In this document: piece by piece, positions 1 to 9,755 of the stretch
Numbering within the stretch: the first letter of the stretch is position 1
Layout of the letters: the number at the start of each line of letters is the position of its first letter
Assembly: GCA_030272585.1 (NCBI GenBank)
Contig: BSYQ01000002.1
Coordinates: forward strand, 2,294,001 to 2,358,000
Length of the DNA stretch: 64,000 nucleotides
Direction of reading: 5' to 3'
Source: Bryopsis sp. KO-2023
Lineage: Eukaryota > Chlorophyta > Ulvophyceae > Bryopsidales > Bryopsidaceae
The notes under the pieces: model-generated
Told to the model about the DNA's origin: nothing
Databases searched by the model: none
Seen by the model: only the letters and a program-made list of their open reading frames with translations
Made by a program: the position numbers and the translations under genes

Positions 1-463
1 CACCTGGAATTGTGAGGGCTCCACAGAAAGTAGTATTCACATGGTAAGGCACTAACTATTCGAACGAACAATTTGGCCATCTGAATATAGACGTTTGTAG
101 ATCGTATGGATGCAACCGGGGCTCATTGTTGTTTTTGTCAAAGTCGGCCACTATTGAGATAGTGAGGAATTACACTCTTTCTCCCCTTGCTAGGAGCGAG
201 ATGGTTACGAACGATCATCGACCTCCCGATGAGTTCCCGAATGAAGCAAGGTACTCGCCGACCTTATGCTAAAATCGTTATTAAAGTGAACCATTTACTG
301 GGAACTGTACATGTGCGGCATCATAGGACTTCCTTTTGCTTCCGTGCAATTGCATTTAATGGATATCGCAACAACCATTCCTGGCTTTTTGCATCATGGG
401 GGATAGAAAGATTTAGAAGATCCGTGCAAATTCTCAGAGCGGTACAACAAAAGTGAGAAGGAC

Positions 464-748
464 GTGACAAAACAGCGTTTCGCAATCGTGCACGAGATGC
501 AGAAGGTTTCGGAGTTGTGTCGAGCCCCGACCTGTCTTAAGCTTCCTACCAAGATTGCCGAGACGGTGGTGGTCGATCAAGCTTTCCTAGTGACGATCGA
601 AAAGATCGTGAAAGAAGGAAACGATAACGGTCTTCTCGTGAATCTGTTTCGAGTCAAGAACCGGTTTTTTATTCCGCTCGAAGTCGTGGCGGAGGCTCGC
701 CTTCCGCCCAAAGATTTGCGTAAAAAGATAGGAGACCAACGAAGATAG
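464..748 (+). CDS. possible coding fragment, unknown product
   Basis: An open frame of 94 codons that looks protein-like (mixed charged and hydrophobic residues, no homopolymer runs), in contrast to most open frames nearby. The first codon is GTG; the first ATG is at 497, so either the start is internal or this is an exon or fragment. The C-terminal part (VKNRFFIPLEVVAEA then LPPKDLRKK) looks like a folded segment. I do not recognise the family. No splice sites or neighbours clarify it. Confidence 0.2.
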   Translation: MTKQRFAIVHEMQKVSELCRAPTCLKLPTKIAETVVVDQAFLVTIEKIVKEGNDNGLLVNLFRVKNRFFIPLEVVAEARLPPKDLRKKIGDQRR

Positions 749-1286
749 AAGGATAGAGAAAACTCAGTACAACCATCTCTCTTTTTTCCCTACTATATTT
801 ATCCCTGAAGGCTACGCTTGATAGGGCGCCCTCTTCCCACCTTATGCATCGCTTTGGGTTAATAGAAAGATTTCCCCCTCATCTTGCAAGACCCACCGTT
901 AGGCAAATGGTGTTTTCGCGTTTGCATGCACATATTTTGACGTTAAATCATATTCATCACACGAGAGTTACGTCCGATTTCTTCGAGAAGGAAGAAAACT
1001 CCCTTGTAGGGTTAATACAAGTCGCCCAGAGAAAGACCTTCTGATAAAGAGTCGAAAATAATCGATTGGATCGGTTCACAAGCGAGATGCCGTTTGATAG
1101 AGAAAAGTGCACAAGAGACGATCTTGATACACAAGTGTTTCGTTCGAGGAGCAAGCCTACACATTTATCTAGCAAGAAAGAATACTTTAGAGAATATTAG
1201 GGGCGAGTTGGCCGGATAATGTCCGCAGACAGCAACATTGATTTAGTGGGGGGGGGGATAGTCAAGAGTTTATCGAGGTAAAAGGG

Positions 1287-1425
1287 TTCAAGTCGACAAG
1301 GGATGAAGAGGATACTTATTACGGTAAAAAGAATACACAAGAAGACATTGGTATAAGCAAGTTCAAGTCGACTTGAGAGGATATATGATTCTTTATACGG
1401 TAAAAAGAATACTCAAAAGGGACAT
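1287..1425. repeat. imperfect tandem duplication, unit about 70 bp
   Basis: Two adjacent units share the order GTTCAAGTCGAC ... GAGGATA ... ACGGTAAAAAGAATAC ... GACAT. The second unit contains a perfect 14-bp palindrome, TCAAGTCGACTTGA. No coding content is seen. Confidence 0.5.
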
Positions 1426-2040
1426 CGGGGTGATAGTGTGAAGGCAACCAAATAACGAGCCTCCTTGATCTATATGGGAAGAGAAAGAGTATTTCCTAAA
1501 ATAGCAACAGGGTGGAAAGACGAGTTTATAAAATGGCAAGACGACTATACAAGGGGAAATGCTTAAGGTGTTTTTCTTAGGTGCTAAGGCAAGTTGAAAC
1601 GACAAAAAAGCTTTGCCATACCTAGTTTTGTAACAGACTTCACAACTTCCAACGTGCCGTAATAAGTTAACATCTCATGATAGGCAAGCCGAGTTCAAGA
1701 CGACCAACTCAAGGCAAAGTACTAGGAATATATCGATATTATGGATAATCATTGACGGAGGAAGTAGCTTGAATGTTGAGCATCGATATAATGACTCATC
1801 CTTGATGAGGTCAGCATCTTGAATATCACCGAAGCGAGTGATCAAAATATTATAGTAATTGGCACACATCGATCCAAAATTACAATATTGACTACCGAGG
1901 GAAAAAAGATAGATGCCTATCATCCCCCTTACTCATAGCTTCTGTTTTCGGCTTCTGTTTTCGATTGCGGTGGAAGTATTCGGACGTTTTTTAAGATTCG
2001 ATGGGTGTTTTCGGACATCCCCATATTGAAATGTATTTAT

Positions 2041-4440
2041 AGTGCCTTTTCGCGTAGAGATCACTTTTTTTTTAATCACTTTCACAAGGCGTCTCAACTA
2101 TTTAAAAAAAAAAAGAAAAGAGAGTAAAAGAAGTAGAACAGTTTTCTTACTCTTTTTCAAACTTCTTCACGTTCAAGGAAAAGGAAAGTTAAGTGAAAGG
2201 GAAGTCACCTCGCTTTCACTTAACTTTCCTTTCCCTTTTCCTTTCTTTTTTTTTTGTCTTACCTTTGGGTTTTACATACGGGTTTTGTGGTGTTTCTCGA
2301 GAATATGTATATATATTTTTTTTAATTACTTTTTGTCCTATTTTCAGGACAGTCTTCGATTGCGAGTGGGAAATAATCCTCCACCCCCACCCCCATCCCG
2401 AAAAGCAAAAGAAAGAAAGAAAAAGAAAGCGTCACCTGTATGACAGTCATGCGGATTGTGGTGCTTCCCCTCTCCTTATCTTTTTTTTTCGACTTTGGTT
2501 CAGCCCAGCGAAAAAAAGTCGACCTTCGTTTTTCTTCGGGTGATATTTTTTCAGATCCTCTGAGTGACCTAGGGGGGGAAAACAAAAATCCAACCATCTG
2601 GATTCTTTTTCATTTGAAGCAATCAGAGAATATTATCATTATTAATTTTTTTATTATTATTTTGACTTCTGGAAAAAGCCAGCACCTCCGCCTCATTTTT
2701 CTTTTAATTTTTGCTTCTTCTTTAATCAGTAAATCATTGTTCCAGTTCTGGTGAGTTAATAATTAAAAAAAAAGAAATTAAGCTAAATAAAAAAAAAAAT
2801 CACATCAAAGGAGCTAAAGAAAAAAGCTGTTGGAAATAAGAAAGGTTTTGAAAAAAAAATTGAGAAAAAATGAAGCAAAAATTGCTAGGGAGCGAATTCC
2901 GCATCCGTGAATAAATTTGACCCCCAAAAAAAAGAATTATTTCTCGAGTAATATATTCTCAGGTGGTTTTTTTTTCAATTTTCTTTTTTTCTCAAACCCC
3001 CCCCCCCCTCTTGGGAAAAAGTCACTCTTTCTTTTTATTTTCTCTATTTTTTCAAAAAAGGACAATGTCATGCACACACACACCCCGGGTAAAAAAAGTA
3101 AAAAAAAATACCAACAAACCCTAAAAAGCCTGAAAACCCAGTAGAAAAAAAAACAAAAAAAAACAGACCTTTGGCGAGGGATATCCTCAGGTGGCAGGCA
3201 GCAACACTCAGCAATTTCCATTTTTCCCAATTCCTGTGGAAAAAGAGAGAGAGAGAAAGATGGGTTTTCAGCTTTCTTTTTTTTCCCTGGAGCGTAAAAT
3301 GGAAAAAGAGAAGAAGGCGGTGTGGAAGCCTGGAGAAAAAAAAAAGGAAAAAAAAAAAAGATGAACTTTTTATAAAGTTAATATAAAACTATTTATATTT
3401 TACTAGAAATCCGAAAAAAATCGTCTGTTGGGTGTTTCTTTTTTTTGGGGGGGGGAGGTCAGAAAAAAAAAATTAACCTGTTTTGTATTTTATTCTCACT
3501 CTATTTTTGGGTATCTCACCACGACTGACTGGGAGGATATTTTTCAAAAATTGGAATGGCATTCTTAATTTTTTTTTTGGGAGGGGGGGACAAATAAATA
3601 AAACAAACTGTGGATTGTTTTTTTGCTTGAAACAAGAAAATAACAAAAAAAAGGAGAAGAAAGTATAGGTCACTTTTATCTCAGAATATCTTGTATAAAG
3701 ATAAAGAAAAGAAAAATCAGACTGTCCCTTATTTTATTTTTTTTTAAATAGATAAAATAATATAATAAAATGGGCAACAGGGATACAACTATTTTGTTTA
3801 TAATTTCCTGTTTTCATACATTTACTTCCCTTTTTAATTATTTTTATTTCCTATTTTTTTTTTGTTTTTTTGGGGGGGGGGTTAAAGGGAAACAGAGAAA
3901 AGAAAACTTGAAGAAGAACTGTCAGGATTTTTATTTTTTCAATTTGCTGCCCACACACTTCACTTTTTCTCCCTTTTTCGTTCCCCTTTTATTTTTAGTT
4001 TTTTGCTGTCGAAAACCACTGCACCTCATTCTAAAAATAATTCGAAAAAGAAAAAAAGCTCCATCCCGCTTGCGATCCTTTTCGACGACCTCTCCCTGCG
4101 CATCGAGAAAGAAAAAAAAAACAAGAAACGAGCAAGCAGTTAACAAAAAAATCAAAACAGAAAGAAGAAAGAAAAACCACACGCAAAGCTCTTTCTTTCA
4201 TCATTTTCGATTCGAAATCCATTTCACCGGGGCGACCGCCATTCGGCAGACCATTTTCCTTCCTACCTTTCTCGCCGCTCGTTCATTTTTTTTTCTCGAC
4301 CCCTTTCCTCGTACGCACGCTTTAGCGCTCCCTGTCGCGGAAAAAAAAGAAAAACCCAGAAACGAGTCTGAAAACAGATCAACGGGGGGTCGTTCTCACA
4401 ACCCCCCCCCTTTCACCGTTACACGTGACGGCGTTATTTC
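2041..4440. other. low-complexity poly-purine / poly-pyrimidine region
   Basis: Dense runs of A, T, G and C (for example G runs near 3450, 3580 and 3870) alternate with AT-rich DNA. Open frames here translate into F/K/L homopolymer-like peptides on both strands and are not supported as genes. I see no splice-site pairs bounding a sensible exon. Confidence 0.6.
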
Positions 4441-6887
4441 GAATGCAAGATTTGGATGAGAAGGAAAACTGACTGGACTTTTTTTGCCCATGCGCGGGAT
4501 GTGCCTGTGCGCGCATGGGGCGCCGTTCTTCCACAACCAACGCTCGTTCCGTTAGCAAGCGTTCGTTCGTTCAAAATCTGAATATCCCCGACTCCTTCCA
4601 CGTCTGACATGCGGGCGGGCTGCGTCACAGACCGACTGACGGCGTTGCTATCTGACGGTCGATCGGCGCGGCCGCTCGTTTTTCGGAGGTGTTGAAACCA
4701 CGAGAATTGTGGGAAGGACGGTTAGAATGAACGAATATATAAGAGAGTGAACCATTGTATCGAACAACTTTCAACACATGACATTGACGACTTTCGACGC
4801 CAGAGGAACTGGCATTGACAACAGGGGTGAAAAAAAAGGACAGTGTTGTACCACCAAGTTGGTGTCGTGACTGTACGACAGTGGCAAGGATGAAACCATC
4901 TCTCAAATTCACGTTTTTTAACAGTAAAAAGTACGACCCCTGTTCCAACCAAAGTTCCTTGAAACACCACAAACCGGAGTTCTAACTGCACAGAAACCAC
5001 CCAACTGAATTACCCCTTCCCACATCTCAACATGGTTCGCTAATTGCCTTTTTCAAAGGTCATTGTTGTAAGAGTTTCAACGCTCCAACAACAGGGGGTG
5101 ATGCGAGCTCAGGGAATCAACCAAACAAAAATATCACCAGACATGGTAACGTGCTGGGAACAGCGCCAGGCGGGAAACCGAGTAGCGATCACTGGCCGCC
5201 TGCCTTGGTGGGAGGACAATGCACCAGAGCGAAGCACAGGGTTCACCAGAAAGATCTCTCAATTTTTGTCGTTTTGTCAGTTCTCATCTTCAGGGAAAGA
5301 AGCAAATTTACTTCTTTTTTCTCACCAACCAATTCGGGATCAGGCTCCTCCTGCCCACAGTTTCATGTTTGAAACTTATGCCAAATCAATCAGGCTGAAA
5401 AGTGTTGGGCGAAAAACAAAATTTTTGGTGAACTTAATTGATTAATTTTGGGAGATCTTGCTGCTGAGGGAGATTCGTCTGCGTCCTGGGTGCCTTGTGA
5501 ACGGATTATGTAATCTAACCAAACATGTTGAGGTTCGATTCAAAAAATTTGAGCATTGAACAGAGGCTAACAACTGGCCTCTGACAATTGTAGAGGCTTC
5601 TTTCTTGGAATTCTGAGTTGAAACATACGATACCAGTTTAATTCCCCATTGAGCACACGATCAGTGATAGTGCAAGGGATCACTATCACTCATATTCATG
5701 TTTGTGCATTGGCTTCACTTCCTCCGTCTTTCTACGTCCCTCCCATAAACCTGTGGTCATCACTTTTTCCGGAAATGCTTCACAACAGCCTGATAACTAA
5801 TGTGCAAATTCATGTACAGCACTGTTGTTTTTTATTCCAAGTAAGCTTTAATTCCCTCTCTCAATTTCGAATGCATCCTGTCTTTGCCCAGTCTGCTCTC
5901 CCACCCGAAAAACTCATGAAAGCAGCGAAAAGAAAATTCATAGAACCAGAACCTAGTCCCCACATTCTTCCTAAGTAAGCTTCTATTGAGTGCAAGGTAG
6001 GGCTGTTCAGTAATTTGGTGGAACTTAGAAATGTGAGTGGTTCTTATTATTCCTTTTCAATTTACATTTGCCAGGTGGGTGGCTGGCTGTTTTTTGGGGG
6101 GGCGACGTTGCTCTGTCTTCTGGCGTGCCCCTTCATTTTTGAAATGATTCCAACAGATACGTGTGTCGACCTCGACTAACTTCTTTCCAAGCCACCAACC
6201 ACACGTTTAAGCAAACCCCCTTCTCAAAAAGAAAATATAGCGATCATTGATCAAATCCAGAGCAGAGCTGTGACAGAAGCTTTGCACAGGATCGTTGGTC
6301 CATACCCAACTTCACCCCTTGGATTCAAACACGAGTTGGCTGGTTGAACACTCGATTCAGGACGCGCGTGACCTCTTCCTGTTACCCCTGACGAGAGTCC
6401 TTGGACGTCAAAGTAAACTTGCTCAACGAACAAAGTTGGCGCACGAAAAACAATGAAGAAACACCTGAGCAACAATATTAGGACCCCTCTTTCGTCATAT
6501 GAACTCGCTGGGTAGCCACGTGCGAGAGCACCCAAGTTGTGCATGAGAATAAAACTATATTATGAAAGGGATCGGTGGTAAAATTTGCCGGACACATTTT
6601 AAATTTTTGGCTCAAGCCTGAACCCAAAACTGACATCGAACAACATGTCGAAAACCAGAACTCGAGCGTGTTTGTGTCACAACAGCGCTAATTACCACCA
6701 CACTACACTATAGTAGAGGAGCGCAGAGTAGCGCTGCAATCTGGGAATTTGTCCGAATTCGCGCTATTCCCCTCGTCGTTTGGCGGACACGTTGTCCGAA
6801 CGAGGTCCCTGTGGTGGTGCAATTTCCCGGTCGTGGCGTGCACGATTATGACAAAAAGTGGTATTTAGGACACAAAAAAAAACACTG
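4441..6887. other. intergenic, no supported gene
   Basis: Mixed-composition DNA with only short, unconvincing open frames on both strands. A short conserved-looking peptide near 5890-5975 ends at a possible donor, but no partner exon was found. Confidence 0.45.
4487..4519. repeat. 10-bp perfect inverted repeat
   Basis: CCCATGCGCG at 4487-4496 pairs with CGCGCATGGG at 4510-4519 across a 13-base spacer. It sits in a CpG-rich patch between the low-complexity region and mixed DNA, so it could be a promoter element or hairpin. No gene is anchored to it. Confidence 0.4.
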
Positions 6888-7087
6888 GTCAGAATATACC
6901 TTGAACAGTACAGCCCACAGCATCCTTATTCTCGCGAGGTTACCCCTCCCCGAGAGCACTCGCTGTTTCTCTTCGAGGTGAGGACAGAATTACCGTGCGA
7001 AGCAACGTTTGTACTACGAGTGCGCCTTCGGGCTGTTGGGATTTGATCGACCTCGAAGCTTGGAGCTTATTGGGGTTCGTTCACAAA

Positions 7088-8836
7088 ATGAACGAGTAAG
7101 TGCTGCTGCTTCCGCTGTTCACTATTCGCTTCTCCTCTACCTTTCTGAGGGACCTCTGTCGTGATTTTTCGGTTCTTGCTTTGCAACAGAGTTATTGATT
7201 TCGGCGCGGGGCTCGAGAGCCAGCACGGAGAGACGTTTCGTGGGCATCTCGGAGCAGAGGTGCATTTTATATCTCGACATTATCGTCCTTGTTTTTTCAT
7301 GCGTCACTCGACGTTTCGATGTGCTTCCTGCATAATTGGCGGGCTTCCGCATGAAGGATAGCTGCTCGAAATGCTGCGCGACCCCCTCGCGTTTCATGGG
7401 TTAGTCCGGGAGCGAGCAAAGATGACATACGGTTAGATGCACATGACTTAACAGTTGGAAGTGCTGCTTGTCTGTTAATCTTCTTTCTTTCTTTCTTTCT
7501 GTAGTTCGGTGCACAGACGTCCTCAAGCGACCCTGGTAGGTCGCCGGATGACCTCCAGGGCGAGCTGGCGAACCTTCGTTCGCTTTTTCGCAACGCCGAT
7601 GTCGTCCTGGCTCAATTTGAGGGGAGAATCGATTTTCTGGAGGTTGGTGAGCTTCGAACACACACACTGCTCATGGTTTTATTTTTCAGAAGTTAGATTT
7701 AGCGGCTATATGTGAAAGCAACGAGTCGCAGACAGATTTGGGTATGTATGAACATTTCTGCAAACAAACACCAATTGGATCGTTCATGGTGTGTGGATTC
7801 GATATTTTTGGTAGACGGAATGCTGGCTTTCAAAATGGATCTTGGGAGACCGTGTGTTATATGATTCATTTCATGCACACTGCACCGTTACAACTGCCAA
7901 TTGATCAGTGATCGTTAAAACTATGTATTAATTTTCTCTTAAATCTGTGTGAAACTGTATTTCTTGATGTTGGCTGGGTGTGGATGTTTCTTTGCAGGCC
8001 AAAGTTCTCGATCTCCAGGTCAGACTGTCCGACAGTCAAGTCCAGGTGAGGAATTTCAGGGACCAGCTTGAGGCCGAGGAGAAAAAAAGGCATGACGTCG
8101 AGCAAAGGCTGGAAGTCGTCAAGGCGGCGCATAAGGAGGAACTCCGCGAATTGAAGCTCAAGCTGAGTGGAGAAATCAATGCGCCGTCGGAGGAGGAGAA
8201 GTCCATTTGCTCTCATTGCTCCAGGTACCGCATTCCCCACTGCAGAAATTGCCACACGACTGAACGTCTCCCTTCGTCCCCCTTCAGATATTATGGACGT
8301 GCGTCACAGATTCTATCAAGCTTATTAGTTCACGAAACATTCGTGGCGTCGTGTGCAGGGACGACACGATCCTCTTTTCAGACCGATGGGCGCCCGACCA
8401 TCAATCTCTCGTCATCAAGATCCAGTTATCGCCTTCCGACGGACACCTTTTTCCAGAGGCGCCCAACTCCCCCTTGAGATGGTCTGCGACAGAAGACGAA
8501 ATCATGTCACCCTTGTCCATCGCGGAAAGCAAAATGAGCTGGGCGGACCGTCAAAGTGTGCCTGGTTCTCCATCGACTAACTGCAGTCGTTCCGCAAAAT
8601 CTCAAAGGAAGAGAAATAGGGAGTCCAAGAATGAAAGGCATCACAGACGTTCATGGGGAAAGGGGAAGGGGCGTGTTGGCGTTACGGAGGCTGAAGAGCG
8701 TCGGCAGAAAGACCCCAACAAAAAAAAACACAAGACGTAATGCCAGGAAACAGCATTACGAGCACACGCGCTCCCACACAATAGCGACCTCGATCAAGGA
8801 AGAACCCAAAAGGTCGAGGCGCCGCCGTTGCGACTA
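7088..8836 (+). pseudogene. decayed copy of coiled-coil gene (paralogue at 47971-49842)
   Basis: Aligned with its duplicate, this copy keeps the start exon (ATG at 7088, GTAAGT donor), the exon after 7504, the coiled-coil exon from about 7999 and the last exon. It has three lesions. First, part of exon 2 with its splice donor is deleted, so the frame after the ERQQGK-equivalent segment is lost. Second, 168 nt (56 codons) are missing in frame after SKMSWAD in the last exon. Third, an extra A in the A-run near 8719 shifts the frame, giving an early stop, while the original C-terminus (EEPKRSRRRRCD) survives in another frame up to the TAA at 8834-8836. It also carries an exon-like segment (7692-7740) absent from the intact copy. 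Loss of function is inferred; an altered transcript is possible. Confidence 0.75.
7692..7790 (+). repeat. exon-like segment shared with 35481-35570
   Basis: The segment beginning after a TTTCAG acceptor (KLDLAAICESNESQTDL) and its donor-side flank are about 85 percent identical by eye to 35481-35570. It is missing from the intact duplicate at 48.6 kb. See findings. Confidence 0.6.
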
Positions 8837-9129
8837 AGGAGACTTGGGCGATAGTTTTTTTCGTTGCTGGGGTTATTCCCTTCTCTCTGAAAAATGAGAG
8901 GAAGGTTCTAGAGATCTCTTTTTTTTTTGAAGTGCAGGGGATGGTCACTAGGACTGCCTCAGGGAGAGGCTCGATGGGCTCAAGCTGGCACAATGTTTTC
9001 TTTTACTTTTTAATTCCTGCTGAGTGTGTTGACATTGATGATGGCCAGAGTGCTTGTGAGATTGTTGTTGTGTGTTTTTCATTCATCATTTGTTCGTGAG
9101 TTCACTGAAAAATACGCTGAACTCACACA

Positions 9130-9153
9130 CATGTGTGTGTGTGTGTGTGTGTC
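9130..9153. repeat. (GT)n microsatellite
   Basis: About eleven GT dinucleotides at the point where similarity between blocks A and B stops. Confidence 0.9.
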
Positions 9154-9755
9154 TGAGCCTTAGTTGTGTGCCAAGATCAGAGTGCTTACATGATTGATCA
9201 TTCCCCTCTTGTACTCAACCTAGCCAACCATTCAGTTCCCAAGGCTGTGGAACTTGTGAAGGTACTCTTCCCTGAACCAATGATCCTTCAGCATTCACAT
9301 GACTAATGCATTATGACAGCAATCCTAATCCAATAATTATTACCTCGTTCCACGTCTAATATCCTACTCGCATGACTGCCAATCACTCGGACACTGTCTG
9401 CTAGGAGGTGACTCGGAGGCAGATCCATTTGCCCGAAGGCCCTCTTGCCAAGACCTCCCAGTTGCGTTTCAGCGTAACAGCGCGTCGCTCCATTTTTCAA
9501 TCAGGTTGCATTCGGGGGTTCGGAAAGATAGCGCAAGTGTTTCAGTTCCAGCTTTCGTGCTGTTTTTCCGCTTTGTGATTTCATACTTTTTTTTTGTACG
9601 TGCGTGTGGTAAAGACACTCGAAGAAAAAAAAACACGATAAAACGGCGAAGGGGAAAACCAAAAACAAAAAAAATATATAGGAAGAAGGAAAACACGGTC
9701 GGAGAGTGAGGTGGTGCTAGCTTGTTTTTTCCGGGGAATTCTGAGAAGGAAAAGT
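9154..9755. other. upstream region of the CBM3-like gene
   Basis: No gene is supported. Poly-A and poly-T stretches occur at 9580-9700. The promoter of the gene starting at 9756 presumably lies here, but no clear TATA box or other motif was identified. Confidence 0.4.

Larger units (their letters stand above)
1..2040. other. compositionally distinct 2 kb, no clear gene
   Basis: This stretch lacks the long A/T and pyrimidine runs that fill the next 2.4 kb and reads like a different kind of sequence. Apart from the short open frame at 464-748 and a tandem repeat near 1.3 kb, I recognise nothing. It could be a decayed transposable element or virus-derived DNA cut by the window edge; nothing in the translations supports a specific family. 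Confidence 0.35.
6888..9125. repeat. segmental duplication block A1 (copy of 47771-50122)
   Basis: Long stretches are nearly identical to 47771-50122 in the same orientation, including about 185 bp upstream of the first exon, the exons and the 3' flank. Copy A1 differs by internal deletions, a single-base insertion and an extra exon-like segment. The similarity stops near 9125, where a microsatellite begins. Confidence 0.9.

Noticed and set aside
2042..2754. Overlapping open frames rich in F, K, L and S on both strands
   Set aside because: They are translations of poly-pyrimidine and poly-purine runs, open in several frames at once, with no domain or splice support.
3770..4459. 229-codon plus-strand frame
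   Set aside because: Composition is dominated by F, R, K and S homopolymers from low-complexity DNA; no homologue-like motif.
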